From positions 13,121,420 to 13,185,419 of the forward strand of contig NC_065420.1 in NCBI RefSeq assembly GCF_024362695.1: DNA of 64,000 nt, read 5' to 3'. The translations under genes were made by a program, and so were the position numbers. The notes under the pieces were generated by a model that was given only the letters and a program-made list of their open reading frames with translations, was not told the DNA's origin and ran no database searches. Positions 9,702-21,785 of the stretch are shown piece by piece. Every line of letters starts with the position of its first letter. Position 1 is the first letter of the stretch. Source of the stretch: Pectinophora gossypiella (taxonomy: Eukaryota > Arthropoda > Insecta > Lepidoptera > Gelechiidae).

Positions 9702-12700
9702 CTGGAATAAAAACGAAAGTTGTCAGCCATTTGTCAACGCCGCAATGTGAACGATATGTCAGTCGGCAATACATTTATCAAAACACAATAGGCTTTAAGA
9801 GCTAATCTGTAACGGTGCGGATTCTCGGAATGTTTTTTTTTTTCTAGCAAGTACCTACTCCATCCGTCCGTCTCGTATGTAGGTAATTAGGACAAACGTA
9901 ACGAATAGTATTAACCTCTCATCTGCCGAGATACAATTGACTTTACATTGTGTCTGGTTCAGATCTACGTTCCGGCGTTCGAAATGTTAAGATAGTATTC
10001 CCTGAAGTTTAGAAACATTTAGAAGGTTTAAACCTTTTGATGCTTCTATGCTGTTATCGGGGCAAATAGAACACGTTCAGCTGCTTGTCTTCCCGGGCAT
10101 GATGTAAAATCCGACAGAGGGATTATGTCCTTATCTTATCATGATACTAGCCAGCTAAATTACTCAATTGTATACCAATATTTTATGTTTATTTTTATTT
10201 TTTTAAAGAACGTCTAGGGCCCTGTGCCGAGGTTTTTCTTGCAGCTTCTTTTCCCCGGCTATACAGGTTGTGAGAAGCTGCAGTAGTTTTAGGCGGATGA
10301 GACGTTCGTTATGTAAAATTGACGATTCAAAGTGTAACTATGTTACCTATTGAATAAAGATATTTTTGAATTTGAATATCACCATAAAGTTCATCATATC
10401 CAGCTTACGACACCGTATCAATAGTGGCTGCAAGTTGTCTTTGATTACTTGTGGCTCTGCCCACCCCATTACGGATTACGGGCATGAGTTTATGCATGTA
10501 CGTATGTATACTTCCTTAACCCGTTTATAATAAAGTGAAAGTCATTCTAAATTAGAGATTATCGTATAATTTTTACTATGAGTATTAATAGAAACCAATT
10601 ATTTAGCTCCTAAGGCCCATATCTCACTAGAAATCCATGGTTCCGCCACTATGGTGACCTAGTGAAATAAGGCCCTTAAACCTAGGCCACTTGTCTATAC
10701 GTCTGTCAGTCACACCATCTCACAAGCACATTGCGCCACAGGGAAACTCAGCTATGACACCAATTAGCATAATAAATGGTTATATCATTGGCCAATTTTC
10801 TTTGGCACAGTTTTTTATCAAAGGACTTCAAGAACATAAAAGAAGCATTAGATAATATATTATAACAATGTTTTTATCTATGAATGTCCATGTTGGCCTC
10901 AGATTTACGACGTTTTGTGCACGAAAACTATGCATAGAGGTGACTAACTTCCATTACTGGATGTTTATATGCTAATTTTTATATACATGAGGTAAGAGAT
11001 ATTTAGAGACAGACAAGTTTTAAATTGTGTGTTCCTTTTATAATATTCATAATCACCAGCCCATTAACGTCCCCACTGTTGGGGCACGGGCCTTCCCTAT
11101 GGATGGTTAGGGAGATCGGACCTTAAACCACCACGCGGGCCCAGAGCGGATTGGTGGTTATTAACGACTGCTAATGCAGCCGGATTAACGTGCCTTCCGA
11201 AGCACGGAGGAGCTCGAGATGAAATCATTTTTTTTGTGGTCATCCTATGACCGGCCTTTGCGAAAGTTGCTTAACTTCAAAAATCGCAGACCGAGAGCGT
11301 TTACCCCTGCGCCACCGAGCTCCTCAATATTTATAATATTATTACTTTTAATAGTATTTACTATTTTGCCGCTCCGTTCCCACTCCGTCTGCGTGGACTT
11401 CGATTATCGCTGTCTTATCGGAACTTTTTTCTACCCTTTTCTAGGGGTGATTTCTGGTCTAAGAACTATCCTGTTTTTTTTAGATCTCAGACTATGTTCA
11501 TACCGATTTTCACCTAAATTGGTTTAGCGATAAAAGGTAACAGAAAGTCACTTTTGCATTTACTTTCGCTTAAAGGTTTTTTTAGCCTAGAAAAACGATT
11601 TCCGGGATAAGAATTATCGGATATTTATTTCTAGGTTTAAAATTATGGATGAGATGAGCATAATTTTATGAACCAATTTTGACAGACAGAGTTGCTTTCG
11701 CATATATTAGTATGGATACAGATATTGACCCCGATTCCTGCAGACACCTCCTAATTTACTTAAGTTATACCTATCATTTTCTTATCCGCCGAAAAGGAAA
11801 GGGACGGGTACAGGTATTAGCACCATTATTAACTGTTTTAATTTTTAAACTGTAAACAGAATGAAGAGAAATTTATAAATACTCAAACGGATTTACAACA
11901 AAGTAGTCAACTTAGCAATGTCCAAAATAAAATTAATATTTATACCCAAACTTACCCATAAACATAATAATAAACTCTAAACCTGTGCTCTAAACCCATT
12001 ATTACTCTAAACTCTTCAATCAACTTAATTACAATATTGTTGAAATCCCAGATGATTGTACGGAATACTTTGACGCTAGAACCGGATATTACTGGTTTTT
12101 GTTACGTCACTTTAATTAGGTGTAAGCTCCTAAGACATGCAAGTAGTGTAAGTTTTGATTTGGGGTAAATAACCTGAAGAATGGTCGATGGCCGTAAGAC
12201 TGCCGATTGTATATCTTTTCTCAGACAAAAAGAGATATACTCTCAGGCCCGTACTCTTAATATAATAGAATAGAAATTGTTTTTAAAAAAGGACGCCACA
12301 CACAAAAACAAGACAATGACATCATCAAAAAAAAACACAAAACAATTACAAAAAGCATAGAGGATGTTCATTAGAATGATAGAATAGAATAGAATAGAAT
12401 AGAATAACTTTATTCCCAAAACAGTGCAGTACAATAGTAGAGAAGATAAAGATCAGTATACAAATCAAAAAATACACTGCCAGGGAAAAGGGACTGACTC
12501 AGCATGTTGTTGCGAAGGATAGTAGAAATACCACTTAGCAACACTGATATTCTGCCAGTACCTAAGTTACGCTTATAAATACTTTGAACTATCGTGCCAA
12601 CAAAAAGTGTCGGGATTTACTTACAATAAATAAGAAAATAAGCAAATATAATTATGAAGAAAATATATGAATTAAGGGATTACGAAAAATATGAAATATG

Positions 12701-15700
12701 ATCATAAGGCGGTGGACGTCCCGAGATAAAAGAGCCTCACTCAGCACAAGTCGCGGCGTGAACCACGACGCTGGTATTATGTCGACCCTGCTGGGTGAGG
12801 CACGAACGTCGTGTTCCATAAATGGGGTCTCAAGCCCACAAGTCTCCAGAAGACCACTTCGTGTTGTCGTTGAAGCCCATGGATGGACAATGATGATGGG
12901 CGTTAGGTGACCAGCCCATCACATAGTCCATCATGATGGAAAGAATGTTAACCGACAGTTTACTATTTCGACATGACCGGCATGAACGTATTTTATAAGT
13001 TTTTTCTTCATCCAGTCCATCATAATTGTTGATATTTTTTTTTTAAATGTCCTAGTGAATCTCAAATAGTAATTAAATTAATAACCAGTATGTCTTTTGA
13101 AGTGTTTAGTCTAATTATGGACTAAATACATTAATTTGAGATAAAAATCAACCTTCACTAGACAAAATATTTATGTGATTACTATATTTTAATATTTTAT
13201 CAAGCTACTGCCATCTTCCTGTTTATTTATCTAATTAAAAATTAAAAGAAGTAGAATACCGGACTTGCACCAATTAGTTATTCATTTATGTTAAGTGCAA
13301 TTTTGACCAACACAGTTGGCTTGACCATTATAATAGATGGCGATATGGGTCTTCACCTATCATCCACCTATCACGTTGGTCTAACAGAAAGCTCTTCATC
13401 TTGCGATGATTGTAGCTCGTACTACCTCAATTGGGCAGTTATATAGTGTTGTTTTTTTTAACAACAACAACAACATTCAACAACAACATCAACATTTAAC
13501 AACAACAAAATTTCAGTCACCATTTTGGAATACTTAATCTTCGAAGGAGGGTCTCTAAGTCACTATTATTTTGTTGCTATTTATTTCAGCGTTTCAAATA
13601 AATTATTACTTTTAATACATAGTTTATTACGTTGACGTTGGTATAGGTACTAATAGAATAATTGTAATAAGTACCAACTTATTATAAGTTGTGAACTAAT
13701 ATGGCCTGTAACGAATGTCGTCAAATAAATTATCATTCTCACTATGTCAACGAGCGCAATCATAGTTTCTTTTTAAATTACTATATTTTAAATATGCTGC
13801 ATATAATATAGTATGTCATTTACTACTTGGCCGGAAATGGCATTAACTACTAATTTTAAAAAAATAATTAAAGATGTCTGTTTTGATCCGCTATTTTGAA
13901 AAATATCAATTATAGAGACGACAGCAGGAAGGCAAGCGGGGTTTTACCGTAGAGACTGACGGGATAATAACTTAAAAATAAGTAAAATTAAAAACAAAAT
14001 AAGATCTTCATAATTACTGGCGAAGGTCGTTTTGTGAGTCTTTTAATAGTCAATCGAACTAGTTTTTTCTGGTATTAAGTGAAATAAAAATAGGAGTAAT
14101 GATGGTACCAAAAAAGGCAAGCGAAACTTGGTAAGAGACTTTTGTCAATATTTAAACACTATTTATGTTATGTATAAGACTTTATCTTGCGTGACTGCGA
14201 ATGGACTGGTAATATGGACTCTTTTTTTCGGATTTAATTCCCGGTTAGGCTCAATTTTTTTTATTATAAAACAGAATTACGCACGATCGAATTCCCCCAG
14301 ACAAGAAATACATCGATCGCCGTTATTTTAAAATAAGAACTATAAAATTAAGCTTTATCTTGGAACAGGCAAAGGTAATTGGCATACAGCCATACGGCCA
14401 TATCCTCCAGTGACATTTACGTACAAAATCGATTTTTATTCTTTTTTAGATCTCGTAATTTATTTTGTTCCGCGTTATCCTTGGTGTTTAAGTGAAAGTG
14501 AATCATATTGTACTTATTTTATTTGTTTTTATAAATACAACTTGATTGATCATGATGATGATAACCGTTAAGTGTTTTTACAGTTTGCACTAAGTACTTA
14601 GTTTTTTTTTTAAATAATAAGTCAATGACTTTGGTCGCAAGCTTCTGTAGTAAGTTATTCGTGTTTACTTTTAAATATGCTATGGGCGCCAAAGACATCT
14701 GAATTCGGATTTATAAGATTTATTGTACTGATTTTTATGCTTTAATGAGGCCTATGACATAAAATAAGAAACTTGATACTACACGACTGATTTTAAACTA
14801 ATTCATATATAATTCAAGAATTTAAAAAATTATTTGACGATAGGATCGATAATTCATAAATGACTATCTACTTTTTAAGTTGTTTTTAAGTAATTAGGAG
14901 AGAATACAGTGTAGATAAAGCTGTACTGCTAAGTGGATAGCTTAGTTAAAGATCCCATAAAAAAGTTAATGTTACTTACCATCATCGACAAGCCCAGCTG
15001 CTTCTTCCCGAGCGTTCTGCTCCAAAGACTTCAAGATCTCTTCGGGAATAGGAGGGGGAGTAGGCAGGTGGTCCCCTTTAGGCTGGTACCCTCCCTCGTC
15101 AGCAGTATACGACACGCTGTAAACCTGGCCATCATCACCAGTGTAAGAAAACCCTCCCTGAGCCTGGATTCCATTAGTGGCTACTCCATTCTCTTCAGCG
15201 ATAATCCCATTGTCAGTCTCAAAGGCGTAGTGGAAATTCTCAGGTCCGACTTCGCTTTCGTACCTCAGGATGCTTGCAGCGCGGTCTAAAGCGGCTCTTG
15301 GGCGTTCAGGACCTGAGGGCTCCAGAGAACCTTGGAAGTTCGAGGCTGAAGATTGCTGAGATCCTTGGTAATTAGCAGTCTGCCCATCAGAATCGGGTTG
15401 GCGGAACGCAGCTGGCCCAGTTTTGAACGCAGCATCACCTACTTTAGAATTCGTTGAGCCGTACGAGATCCTTGGAGCTCCAAGACCGGTCCCAAAGGAT
15501 TCCGAACCCCTGGTGCCTGCGACTGCTGCATCAACGACTACTCCTTGGAAGTCATTCTCGAAGCTTCCTTTCGGAAGGCCTCCAAGGCCGTTGTTGAAGG
15601 AGTTGCCAGAGAAAGGAGTCTGAAGGGAACCTGGGCTTCCTCCAGCGGTCTTCGCTGATGCTGGTGGGAGGTACGTGCGGTCGAGCTTTGCAGCACCGCA

Positions 15701-18293
15701 AACCGCTATCACGGCGGCTATTACGATCTGGAAATATAATTTGGAATGTGTTGATTTGAAATAGAACTTCAAACCTTACTTGCTTCTCTGCTGGACTATA
15801 AGAAAGACTTTTAAAAAGTAAAAAGTTTGAACCGTGAAAATCACATCCGAATGTAACTTTTCAAAAACGTATTTAGGAGGTTGTCATTTCTTCTTCCATC
15901 GTGTAGATTGTAAGGTGGATTACCAACCCCGTCAACCCTGATGTCAGGTTTATTATTGAGCCGCCAAGAGCCTCAAATAGTAAATAGTAACCGAGACCAA
16001 CGGCTTAACGTGAGCGGAAGGCAATGAAAGTAAGATTACTTTTGGACAATCAGGTGATCAGCCTGTAATCTCCTAACCAAATTAGGGATCACAACGTGAT
16101 TTTTGTGATGATAACCCAACCGGGATTTAAACCCGGGACCTCCGGATCGTGAGCCCGACGCTCAAACCACTGAACCACGGAGGCTGTTGAGGTTGTCACT
16201 GTAAGCATTACAGCATATATATAAAGTGAAAGTAAAAGGGCAGTGGAACTAATCAATCCGAATGATTTAACTAGTATGTTGAAACTACCGAAAAATAAAA
16301 AATCCGCAACGCTCTGTCAAGTTATGACCCACAGGTCATAGGTAGTCACGAATAATGCTACATCAGACTTGATTAGTGTAACTTTTTTAATAAAAGATGA
16401 TCAAATATGCAAATTGTGAAGTATCCACGATTCTACGTAAGTACTTCACATTCTTTATAAAGTTTTTGCGACATTTTTTACGGGGAGTTATTATAAAAAT
16501 AGTGTCGCTTACATCCTTGTTACGGATTTAAGATATCTATGATGGATTTAGATACCTTATGTAACTTGTATGAGAATTGGGTCGTGTACTAGGTTCAAGT
16601 TAAATTATGAAATTCTGATAACTAAATAAAGACAGATCTAAAACTAACGGAAAACATTTTCTATTTAACTTATTTATGAATTTTAATCAAAATAAACGTA
16701 ATAATAAGTCCGACATTTTATTACATTTTCTATGACGTCACTGTATGCTTTTTCATTCAAATTCCATAGTAATTTCGTGTTTTGACGTTTAGTAAAAAAT
16801 ACTGATTTGACCAGTTGGAAACTTGCCTATTCACAAATATTTGAAATTAAAAGTAATTATTACGTTTAAAGTACCAACACCACTAAGATACATACATACA
16901 TACATACATAAACTCACGCCCGTAATCCCAAATGGGGTGGGCAGAGCAACAAGTAATCAAAGACAACTTGCAGCCACTGTTGATACGAAGTCCTAAGATG
17001 GATATGATGAACCTTATGGTGATAAGGGATCAGCCTATCGCCCATAACATTAGTCCATCATGTTAGAGGACGCAATCCCTCTGTCGGTTTTTACGACATG
17101 CCCGGGAAGACAAGCAGCTGAACGTGTTCTATGTTTTTTATTTGCTCCCAGAACAGCATAGAAGCAACCACTAAGATATTCTCTTTAAAATACGTCACTA
17201 GACATAAAAGAAATACGCGCCCAAAGAAATATGACCCCTTATGTGGTGTGCAGAGTTTTTATCAGGAACACTTTATCGGAAATAAATTTCAGACACTTTT
17301 ATAGGATATGAAACATCAAGGATGGTTACCAGACCATAGACTAATAGACATAGTTCACTATTTCGGAGAGAAAGCATTAAAAACAATTACTATTGTTTTC
17401 ATTACATTTTACATTGATTACAACAAGATACGTTACGAGTGCTACACTGTTCTTCTTCTATCGTGTGGGTTGTGAGGTGGATTACCAACCTCATTCCCTC
17501 ATCCTCATCTTAGTTATCTTAGTAACTTGTGGCACTGCACACTCCGGTTTAGATCCGAGTGTGGTCACATAATTATTATCTATATAGCATTTATGCTTAG
17601 GTAAAGGCTTTTTTAATGGAACCGGGAAATTAATCGGATAGTTTTTGTCAAAGATAAACTATTATGAAATGCTGATTTATACTAAATAAAGACCGATCTC
17701 AAATAGACAAAAAACGTTTTCTGTTTTCTATTTATAACTTATATATTAATTTTTAATAAGGAAAAAATTAATAATAACTGTGACATTTTATCATGTTTTT
17801 CTATGACGTCAGGAGACAAGACAGGTTGCTTTTTAATACAATTTCCATAGGTACTTTTTTTGCAATTATAGTTAAGTTTTTTTATATACCTTCTCCGCTC
17901 GTTCAACAGGACAAATTAACTTATCTTTGTTAATATATTTTAATTATCATCGTATAGTTTTATAGTTAATGTATAGTTTTTTTACGAGAATAAAGCTCTA
18001 AAACTGACTTAACCTGACTTAGTAATTTCGTGTTTTGACGCTTAGTAAAAGTAACTGATTTGACTAGTTGGAAACTATCCTATTGTTACGTAGTTGCTAA
18101 GTCTCAAAACGAAAGCCCTAATTTCTGAGAACCGAAATCTTTCACAAGTTATATTAGAAACACCATCAATAGGTGTTAGTTAAACAATACAGTTCCGTGT
18201 CAGATCACTTTGCTTCATTACATAACTGTCACTTCACTCAATAAATCACTTTAAAAAAATACACGTTGAAAAATAAATGATTACCAAATTCAT
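6316..18293 (-). CDS. Large RR-1 cuticular protein, three exons, 1380 aa
   Basis: The model joins exon 1 (18285-18293, ATGAATTTG), exon 2 (14980-15727) and exon 3 (6316-9701). The sum is 4143 nt, in frame. Donors are GTAATC and GTAAGT; acceptors are TTTCCAG and ATTCCAG. The product is a secreted structural protein of the exoskeleton: the signal peptide MNLIVIAAVIAVCGAA is split by intron 1 after three residues, as is usual in insect cuticle genes. A Rebers-Riddiford chitin-binding domain of RR-1 type follows at about residues 157-231, then a Gln/Ser/Phe-rich tail of about 1130 residues. At 1380 aa it is far longer than typical CPR proteins (100-300 aa). Introns are about 2.6 and 5.3 kb. It is likely expressed in epidermis around moults (family knowledge). 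I cannot assign a specific orthologue. Confidence 0.88.
10195..10378 (+). mobile_element. LINE 3' tail ending in a TTTGAAT repeat
   Basis: It contains AGAAGCTGCAGTAG and TGAATAAAGATATTTTTGAA followed by TTTGAAT. This is the typical 3' end of a truncated insect non-LTR element. No coding part remains. Confidence 0.55.
11053..11328 (-). mobile_element. SINE family F1, near complete, tRNA/5S head
   Basis: On the minus strand it begins GAGGAGCTCGGTGGCGCAG (tRNA-like A box). It then has GAAGTTAAGCAAC and, 20 bases on, GGATGACC, a shortened form of the 5S rRNA GGATGGGTGACC. A shared SINE core (CCGTGCTTCGGAAGGCACGT) and a tail ending AACGTCCCCAC-complement follow. Apparent reading frames across it are artefacts of the SINE. 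Confidence 0.75.
11724..11815 (+). mobile_element. Element B, single left arm
   Basis: ACCCCGATTCCTGCAGACAC continues to CTTATCCGCCGAAAAGGAAA. Only one terminal arm remains. Confidence 0.65.
12365..12560 (-). mobile_element. LINE 3' tail with (AGAAT)n, reverse orientation
   Basis: An AGAAT pentamer repeat at about 12378-12405 is followed by AACTTTATTCCCAAAACAG, the reverse complement of a LINE end with an AATAAAG signal and a pentamer tail. Confidence 0.5.
14980..15727 (-). CDS. Exon 2: RR-1 chitin-binding domain of the cuticular protein
   Basis: It encodes residues 4-252 plus the first base of codon 253. After the signal peptide the mature start is about KLDRTYLPPASA. A Gly/Ser/Ala/Gln linker with FQGV, FQGS and YQGS repeats leads to the RR core: FHYAFETDNGI, GGFSYTGDDGQVYSV, then SYTADEGGYQPKGDHLPTPP at about residues 209-228. 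The aromatic residues in the beta-strands and the GYQP-GDHLPTPPPIP ending mark RR-1, the type associated with flexible cuticle. The exon ends in LVDDG with a GTAAGT donor at 14974-14979. Apparent N-terminal residues upstream of IVIAAV in this frame are intron sequence. Confidence 0.9.
16030..16190 (-). mobile_element. SINE family F2, head and part of core
   Basis: The minus strand carries the A box, the B box (GGTTTAAATCCCGG) and GGACAATCAGGTGATC-complement typical of F2. The core hairpin is partly lost. Confidence 0.65.
16572..16835 (+). mobile_element. Element M
   Basis: It runs from GAATTGGGTCGTGTACTAGG to GACCAGTTGGAAACTTGCC, collinear with the copy at 1362-1635. Confidence 0.65.
16890..17165 (+). 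mobile_element. Unclassified SINE-like repeat
   Basis: TAAACTCACGCCCGTAATCC, GGGGTGGGCAGAGC and GACATGCCCGGGAAGACAAG recur, whole or in part and in both orientations, at about 10020-10135, 10440-10500, 35205-35400, 38100-38235 and 38640-38710. No tRNA-like head was recognised. Confidence 0.5.
17625..18092 (+). mobile_element. Element M interrupted by an insertion
   Basis: It matches element M at both ends. About 17870-18015 is foreign and ends in AATAAAGCTCTAAAACTGAC, which looks like a retroposon tail. Confidence 0.55.
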
Positions 18294-18343
18294 TATTGTG
18301 CCTATGACTGTTCCTGTGTTGTTGCAATGATGGGTAAACAGAT

Positions 18344-18379
18344 ACTGATGCCCACATGAGGCTGCTTTTCATATTTATA
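18344..18379 (-). promoter_or_regulatory. TATA box and arthropod initiator of the cuticular gene
   Basis: On the minus strand TATAAATA occupies 18372-18379 and TCAGT, the arthropod initiator consensus, occupies 18344-18348. The distance from the first T of the TATA box to the initiator A is 33 bases, the expected spacing. This predicts a transcription start near 18346 and a 5' leader of about 53 bases before the ATG at 18293. Strong TATA+Inr promoters are common for stage-specific cuticle genes. Confidence 0.7.
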
Positions 18380-18941
18380 CTCCTTGAAAAGTCGTCCAAA
18401 AAACGTGCCTCCATGCGATTACCAACTCGTCTTTACCATCACCGCGACGCATCTAACGATCATTGAGCTTTATTGCTTTACTTTAAAGCTGCCATTGTTA
18501 AATTCGTTTCGAATATAGCTGTAATCGAAGTTTGTGAAGATGCACGCATAGATTCTAAGTTCAAAAGTTATGTTTTAATTGAAAATATTTTATATTTTAT
18601 AACTTTTATAAGTAATGTTTGGACTTATAAGTATGGGTAAAGTTGTCGAAATTATTTTCGTGATGTGTTCTCGTAATAGGGCACGATATTGCTTTTTATT
18701 ATGTAGAATGCAGTATTATGTTTTATGATACAAAATGAATCGATGAGGTAAACTGCTTATTTTTAGTTTCCGATTTGAGTAAAAGCATTGAACTTGAGAT
18801 TTATGATGAGGCGATTAGCATCGAAATAGCGGGACCAATTGCTTAATGTTCAAATTGCACATTGTTAGATATAGTACCCATTCAGTAATATTTGATACCT
18901 CAACTAAAAATCTAGTAGGCACCTCTCTCATTCAAAAGATC

Positions 18942-19265
18942 AACGGCCTCTGTGGTCCAGTGGTTGAGCGTTGGGTTCTCGATCCGGAGGTCCCGAGTGC
19001 GAATCCCGGTGGAGACATGCCACAAAAATCACTTTTTGATCCCTGATTTGATTAGGACATTACAGGCTGATCACATGATTGTCCGAAAGTAAGATGATCC
19101 GTGCTTCGGAAGGCACGTTAAGCCGTTAGGCCCGGTTACTACTTACTGATGTAAGTATGTAGTCGTTAGAAGAGTCATGTCAGAGGCCTATGGCGGCTCA
19201 ATAATAATCCTGACACCAGGGTTGATGAGGTTGGTATTCTACCTCACAACCCACAAGAGAAGAAG
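18942..19265 (+). mobile_element. SINE family F2, nearly full length
   Basis: Head GGCCTCTGTGGTCCAGTGG, B box GTGCGAATCCCGG, core CCGTGCTTCGGAAGGCACGT, and tail ACCTCACAACCCACA with AGAAGAAG. It is one of the more complete copies and serves as an F2 reference. Confidence 0.75.
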
Positions 19266-19667
19266 TGTATAATGTAGATTTATGTGTGTATCTTCTTCTT
19301 CGTCGTTCCCTCATTGCTGAGGATCGCAACCACAGGTTATGGTTTTCCACTCGGTACGGCTATATGCTGCGTGGACCGCCCTCTGTATGCTGCCGCCCAC
19401 CGTCTTCTTCACGATGTCAGACCACCACGTAGGCGCCCTTCCAACCGCACGTTTGTATGTGTGTATGACTACGTAAAAAAAAATAACAACCTTCCGAGTG
19501 ATTTCATACACAATATAAAATACAATCGATCATGCTCCGTTACGCAAAATCATTTATCATAATTTCCTACAACGAATCAATGCAGTCATCTCCTTTTATT
19601 TTGTTTTTTATTGTTTTACCTAAACCTACTACAGATTTATAGGTACGTAATATTTTTTTTTTAAGTT

Positions 19668-19863
19668 TTCATCTCGAGCTCCTCCGTGCTTCGGAAGGCA
19701 CGTTAAGCCGTTGGTCCAGGCTGCATTAGCAGTCGTTAATAACCATCAATCCGCACTGGGCCCGCGTGATGGTTTAAGGCCCGATCTCCCTATCCATCCG
19801 TGGGGAAGGCCCGTGCCCCAGCAGTGGGGACGTTAATGGGCTGATGATGATGATGATGATGAA
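19668..19863 (+). mobile_element. SINE family F1, 5'-truncated
   Basis: It starts at the core (TCATCTCGAGCTCCTCCGTG) and ends at GGGGACGTTAATGGGC with a (GATGAT)n tail. The tRNA/5S head is missing. Confidence 0.75.
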
Positions 19864-19865
19864 TA

Positions 19866-20150
19866 GTTTTTTTATTGACGTTACTTATTGTAGATATACC
19901 GCAAAAGGGAAGCGCTGAGGTCTCTCACCCGGTACAAAATTTATGACAACAGGCCTCAGGGTGCCCAGTTAGGCGTGAATCTCGGCTCAGGGCGTCGTCT
20001 GAGAGGATAATATTTAAAAGAATTAATCGACCCTAGTATGTCGATAGCTATAAGCGCTGAATGACGGAAATCGTCGACCACGCCGCGCCGGCCTCGGGTT
20101 TCTGAAGTATTTGTTATCGCGAGCTAATTGGCCGCCGCTATGGCTAGAGT
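19866..20150 (-). mobile_element. LINE 3' tail, reverse orientation
   Basis: It is the reverse complement of the tail after the RNase H fragment (2254-2556), from the T-run through the GGCTCAGGGCGTCGTCTGAG block to GGCCGCCGCTATGGCTAGAG. Confidence 0.7.
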
Positions 20151-20454
20151 AATCGGGTCGTCGGGATCGTATGTTACGTCCTTCGGGCGGGGGTATTCAG
20201 TTTCGTCCCTTAGAGGGATAGTTAGTATATTAATAGTTTTCGCTTTATCTTATAACTTGGACTACCTACCTATCTGCCTACTTAATGCTACTAACGTACA
20301 GAGAGTCTTCCTTGCACAAAAAAATGTATACGCGCTGTATGTATATGCGCTATGGGTGAGTTTACAGTTGCTGAGTTACCACCTAAGCCGACTGTATAGT
20401 CAACTCTGGACTCATGTAAACCTATGTTCAAGGATCTCGGTCTGTCCTTACCAT

Positions 20455-20545
20455 GTCTGTATATACAGGGTATTAGTGACGTCGTAACAAAATGTTTGAG
20501 AGACGAAGTGGAATTTTTCGTCGCAAAAATATGGACGTCCAAAAG
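20455..20545 (+). mobile_element. Element G arm, partial
   Basis: ACAGGGTATTAGTGACGTCG and GGAATTTTTCGTCGCAAAAA match one arm of the complete element G at 39115-39360. Confidence 0.5.
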
Positions 20546-20564
20546 TATGGTATCCAAGTTGTTT

Positions 20565-20705
20565 GTAAATGTTGGTTTCCTTTCGGTGGTTGCCTGGAAG
20601 AAATTGCTCTAGAGCAATAAGGCCGCCCAAATTGTACTGTGTTCGTGTGTTATGTCTGATTGTTGAAATTTAGTTCTGTGCAATAAAGTATATTTGATTT
20701 GATTT
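20565..20705 (+). mobile_element. LINE 3' tail with (GATTT)n
   Basis: GGTTGCCTGGAAGAAATTGC, AATAAGGCCGCC and GTGCAATAAAGTATATTTGA end in GATTT repeats. Related tails lie at 5229, 22150, 30745 and 53375. They are 5'-truncated copies of one LINE family. Confidence 0.6.
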
Positions 20706-20724
20706 TGATTTGACGTCGCGTGGA

Positions 20725-20950
20725 CGTCGCGCTGACGCTGGCGCGTGGGGGGTGTCGAAGTGATGAAGGATCTCTTCTCTCTTCAATTTAAGAGCCACGC
20801 TCTTGTCGGTGCAGCATTTTCCATGCTACTTTTTAGGGAGAAATAGGGCAGTGGTTTCCCTATTGCCTTCCGCCCCGCAGTACTCTGTCTGACGCAAGTG
20901 GGATGGCGCCCAGAGTAGTCTATTATAAAGCCATACTAGGACTCCTGTCC
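20725..20950 (-). mobile_element. LINE 3' fragment of D type
   Basis: TCTTGTCGGTGCAGCATTTT with GACGCAAGTGGGATGGCGCC recurs near 21990-22085 (other strand) and 23395-23560. It is related to the better preserved fragments at 40185 and 56695. Confidence 0.5.
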
Positions 20951-21461
20951 TCCGCCTCTGAATAGTACTGACAGTTACTGCTGCTCTCTGTCAGTCCCTG
21001 TGACTTGCCCCTTCCGTCCTGCATTGCCGTACCGGTGGCTCCTATCTTCGCCTTTGCAACCGTTGAGGTCTTCATCCGTATCCCTAGGTCACCCGTATCC
21101 CTTGGTAGAACGATCTCTTATGTAACACATATGCTTATTATTTTTTACCTATTCCGATGTATACGCAAAGACTATCAATAAGACAACAACACGCTTCATA
21201 CACATAAGAGTATCAATTGATTTCAATAGGTAGAACGCTCACGGAACTAAAATTGTATACACTCCTCAATTTATAATACAAGATGGTTTTTATTGGAATA
21301 TATTTTATTTTGGCAGGTCTATTTGTGTTAAAGATTAATAATAACAACAAAGGTAGTTCCTAGTATGAGATACAAATATCTACTAATTAAATAATTAATT
21401 CAATCTTGTTATGGCCACCCTGTCATTGATTACTGGCGTGTATTTATATAAGTATTAGACG

Positions 21462-21785
21462 GCCTCTGTGGTCCAGTGGTTGAGTGATGTGCTCACGATC
21501 TAGAGGTTCCGGATTCGATTCCCGGTGGGGACAAATCACAAAAATCACTTTGTGATCCCAAGTTTGGTTAGGATATTACAGGCTGATCATCTGATTGTCC
21601 GAAAGTAAGGCGATCCGTGCTTCGGAAGGCACGTTAATCCGTTGGTCCCGGTTACTACTTACTTACTGCTGTAAGTACGTAGACGTTACATGAGTCATGT
21701 CAGGGGCCTATCGCGGCTCAATAATAATCCTGACACCAGGGTTGATTGGTAATCCATCTCACAACGCACACGATAGAAGAAGAAG
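21462..21785 (+). mobile_element. SINE family F2, nearly full length
   Basis: It has the complete A box, B box, core hairpin and the ACCAGGGTTGAT/ACACGATAGAAGAAGA tail. Confidence 0.75.

Larger units (their letters stand above)
9834..14970. other. Intron 2 of the cuticular protein gene
   Basis: It contains a LINE tail (10195-10378), a SINE F1 copy (11053-11328), half an element B (11724-11815), a LINE tail with a pentamer repeat (12365-12560) and an (AAC)n-rich patch near 13453-13508. Between 12600 and 14970 I see no coding exon and no clear repeat apart from that patch. Confidence 0.5.
15728..18284. other. Intron 1 of the cuticular protein gene
   Basis: It contains a SINE F2 copy on the minus strand (16030-16190), element M (16572-16835), an unclassified SINE-like repeat (16890-17165) and a second, interrupted element M (17625-18092). 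Nothing coding was found in it. Confidence 0.6.

Noticed and set aside
6463..9750. Many ORFs of 60-150 codons on both strands
   Set aside because: They are shadows of the open, repetitive cuticular exon 3. Their composition mirrors its Gln/Ser codons.
15728..15772. N-terminus MKFYFKSTHSKLYF for the cuticular protein
   Set aside because: A clean acceptor (TTTCCAG) lies just before IVIAAV, and the ATGAATTTG exon at 18285 gives a proper signal peptide and promoter. The upstream residues are intron.
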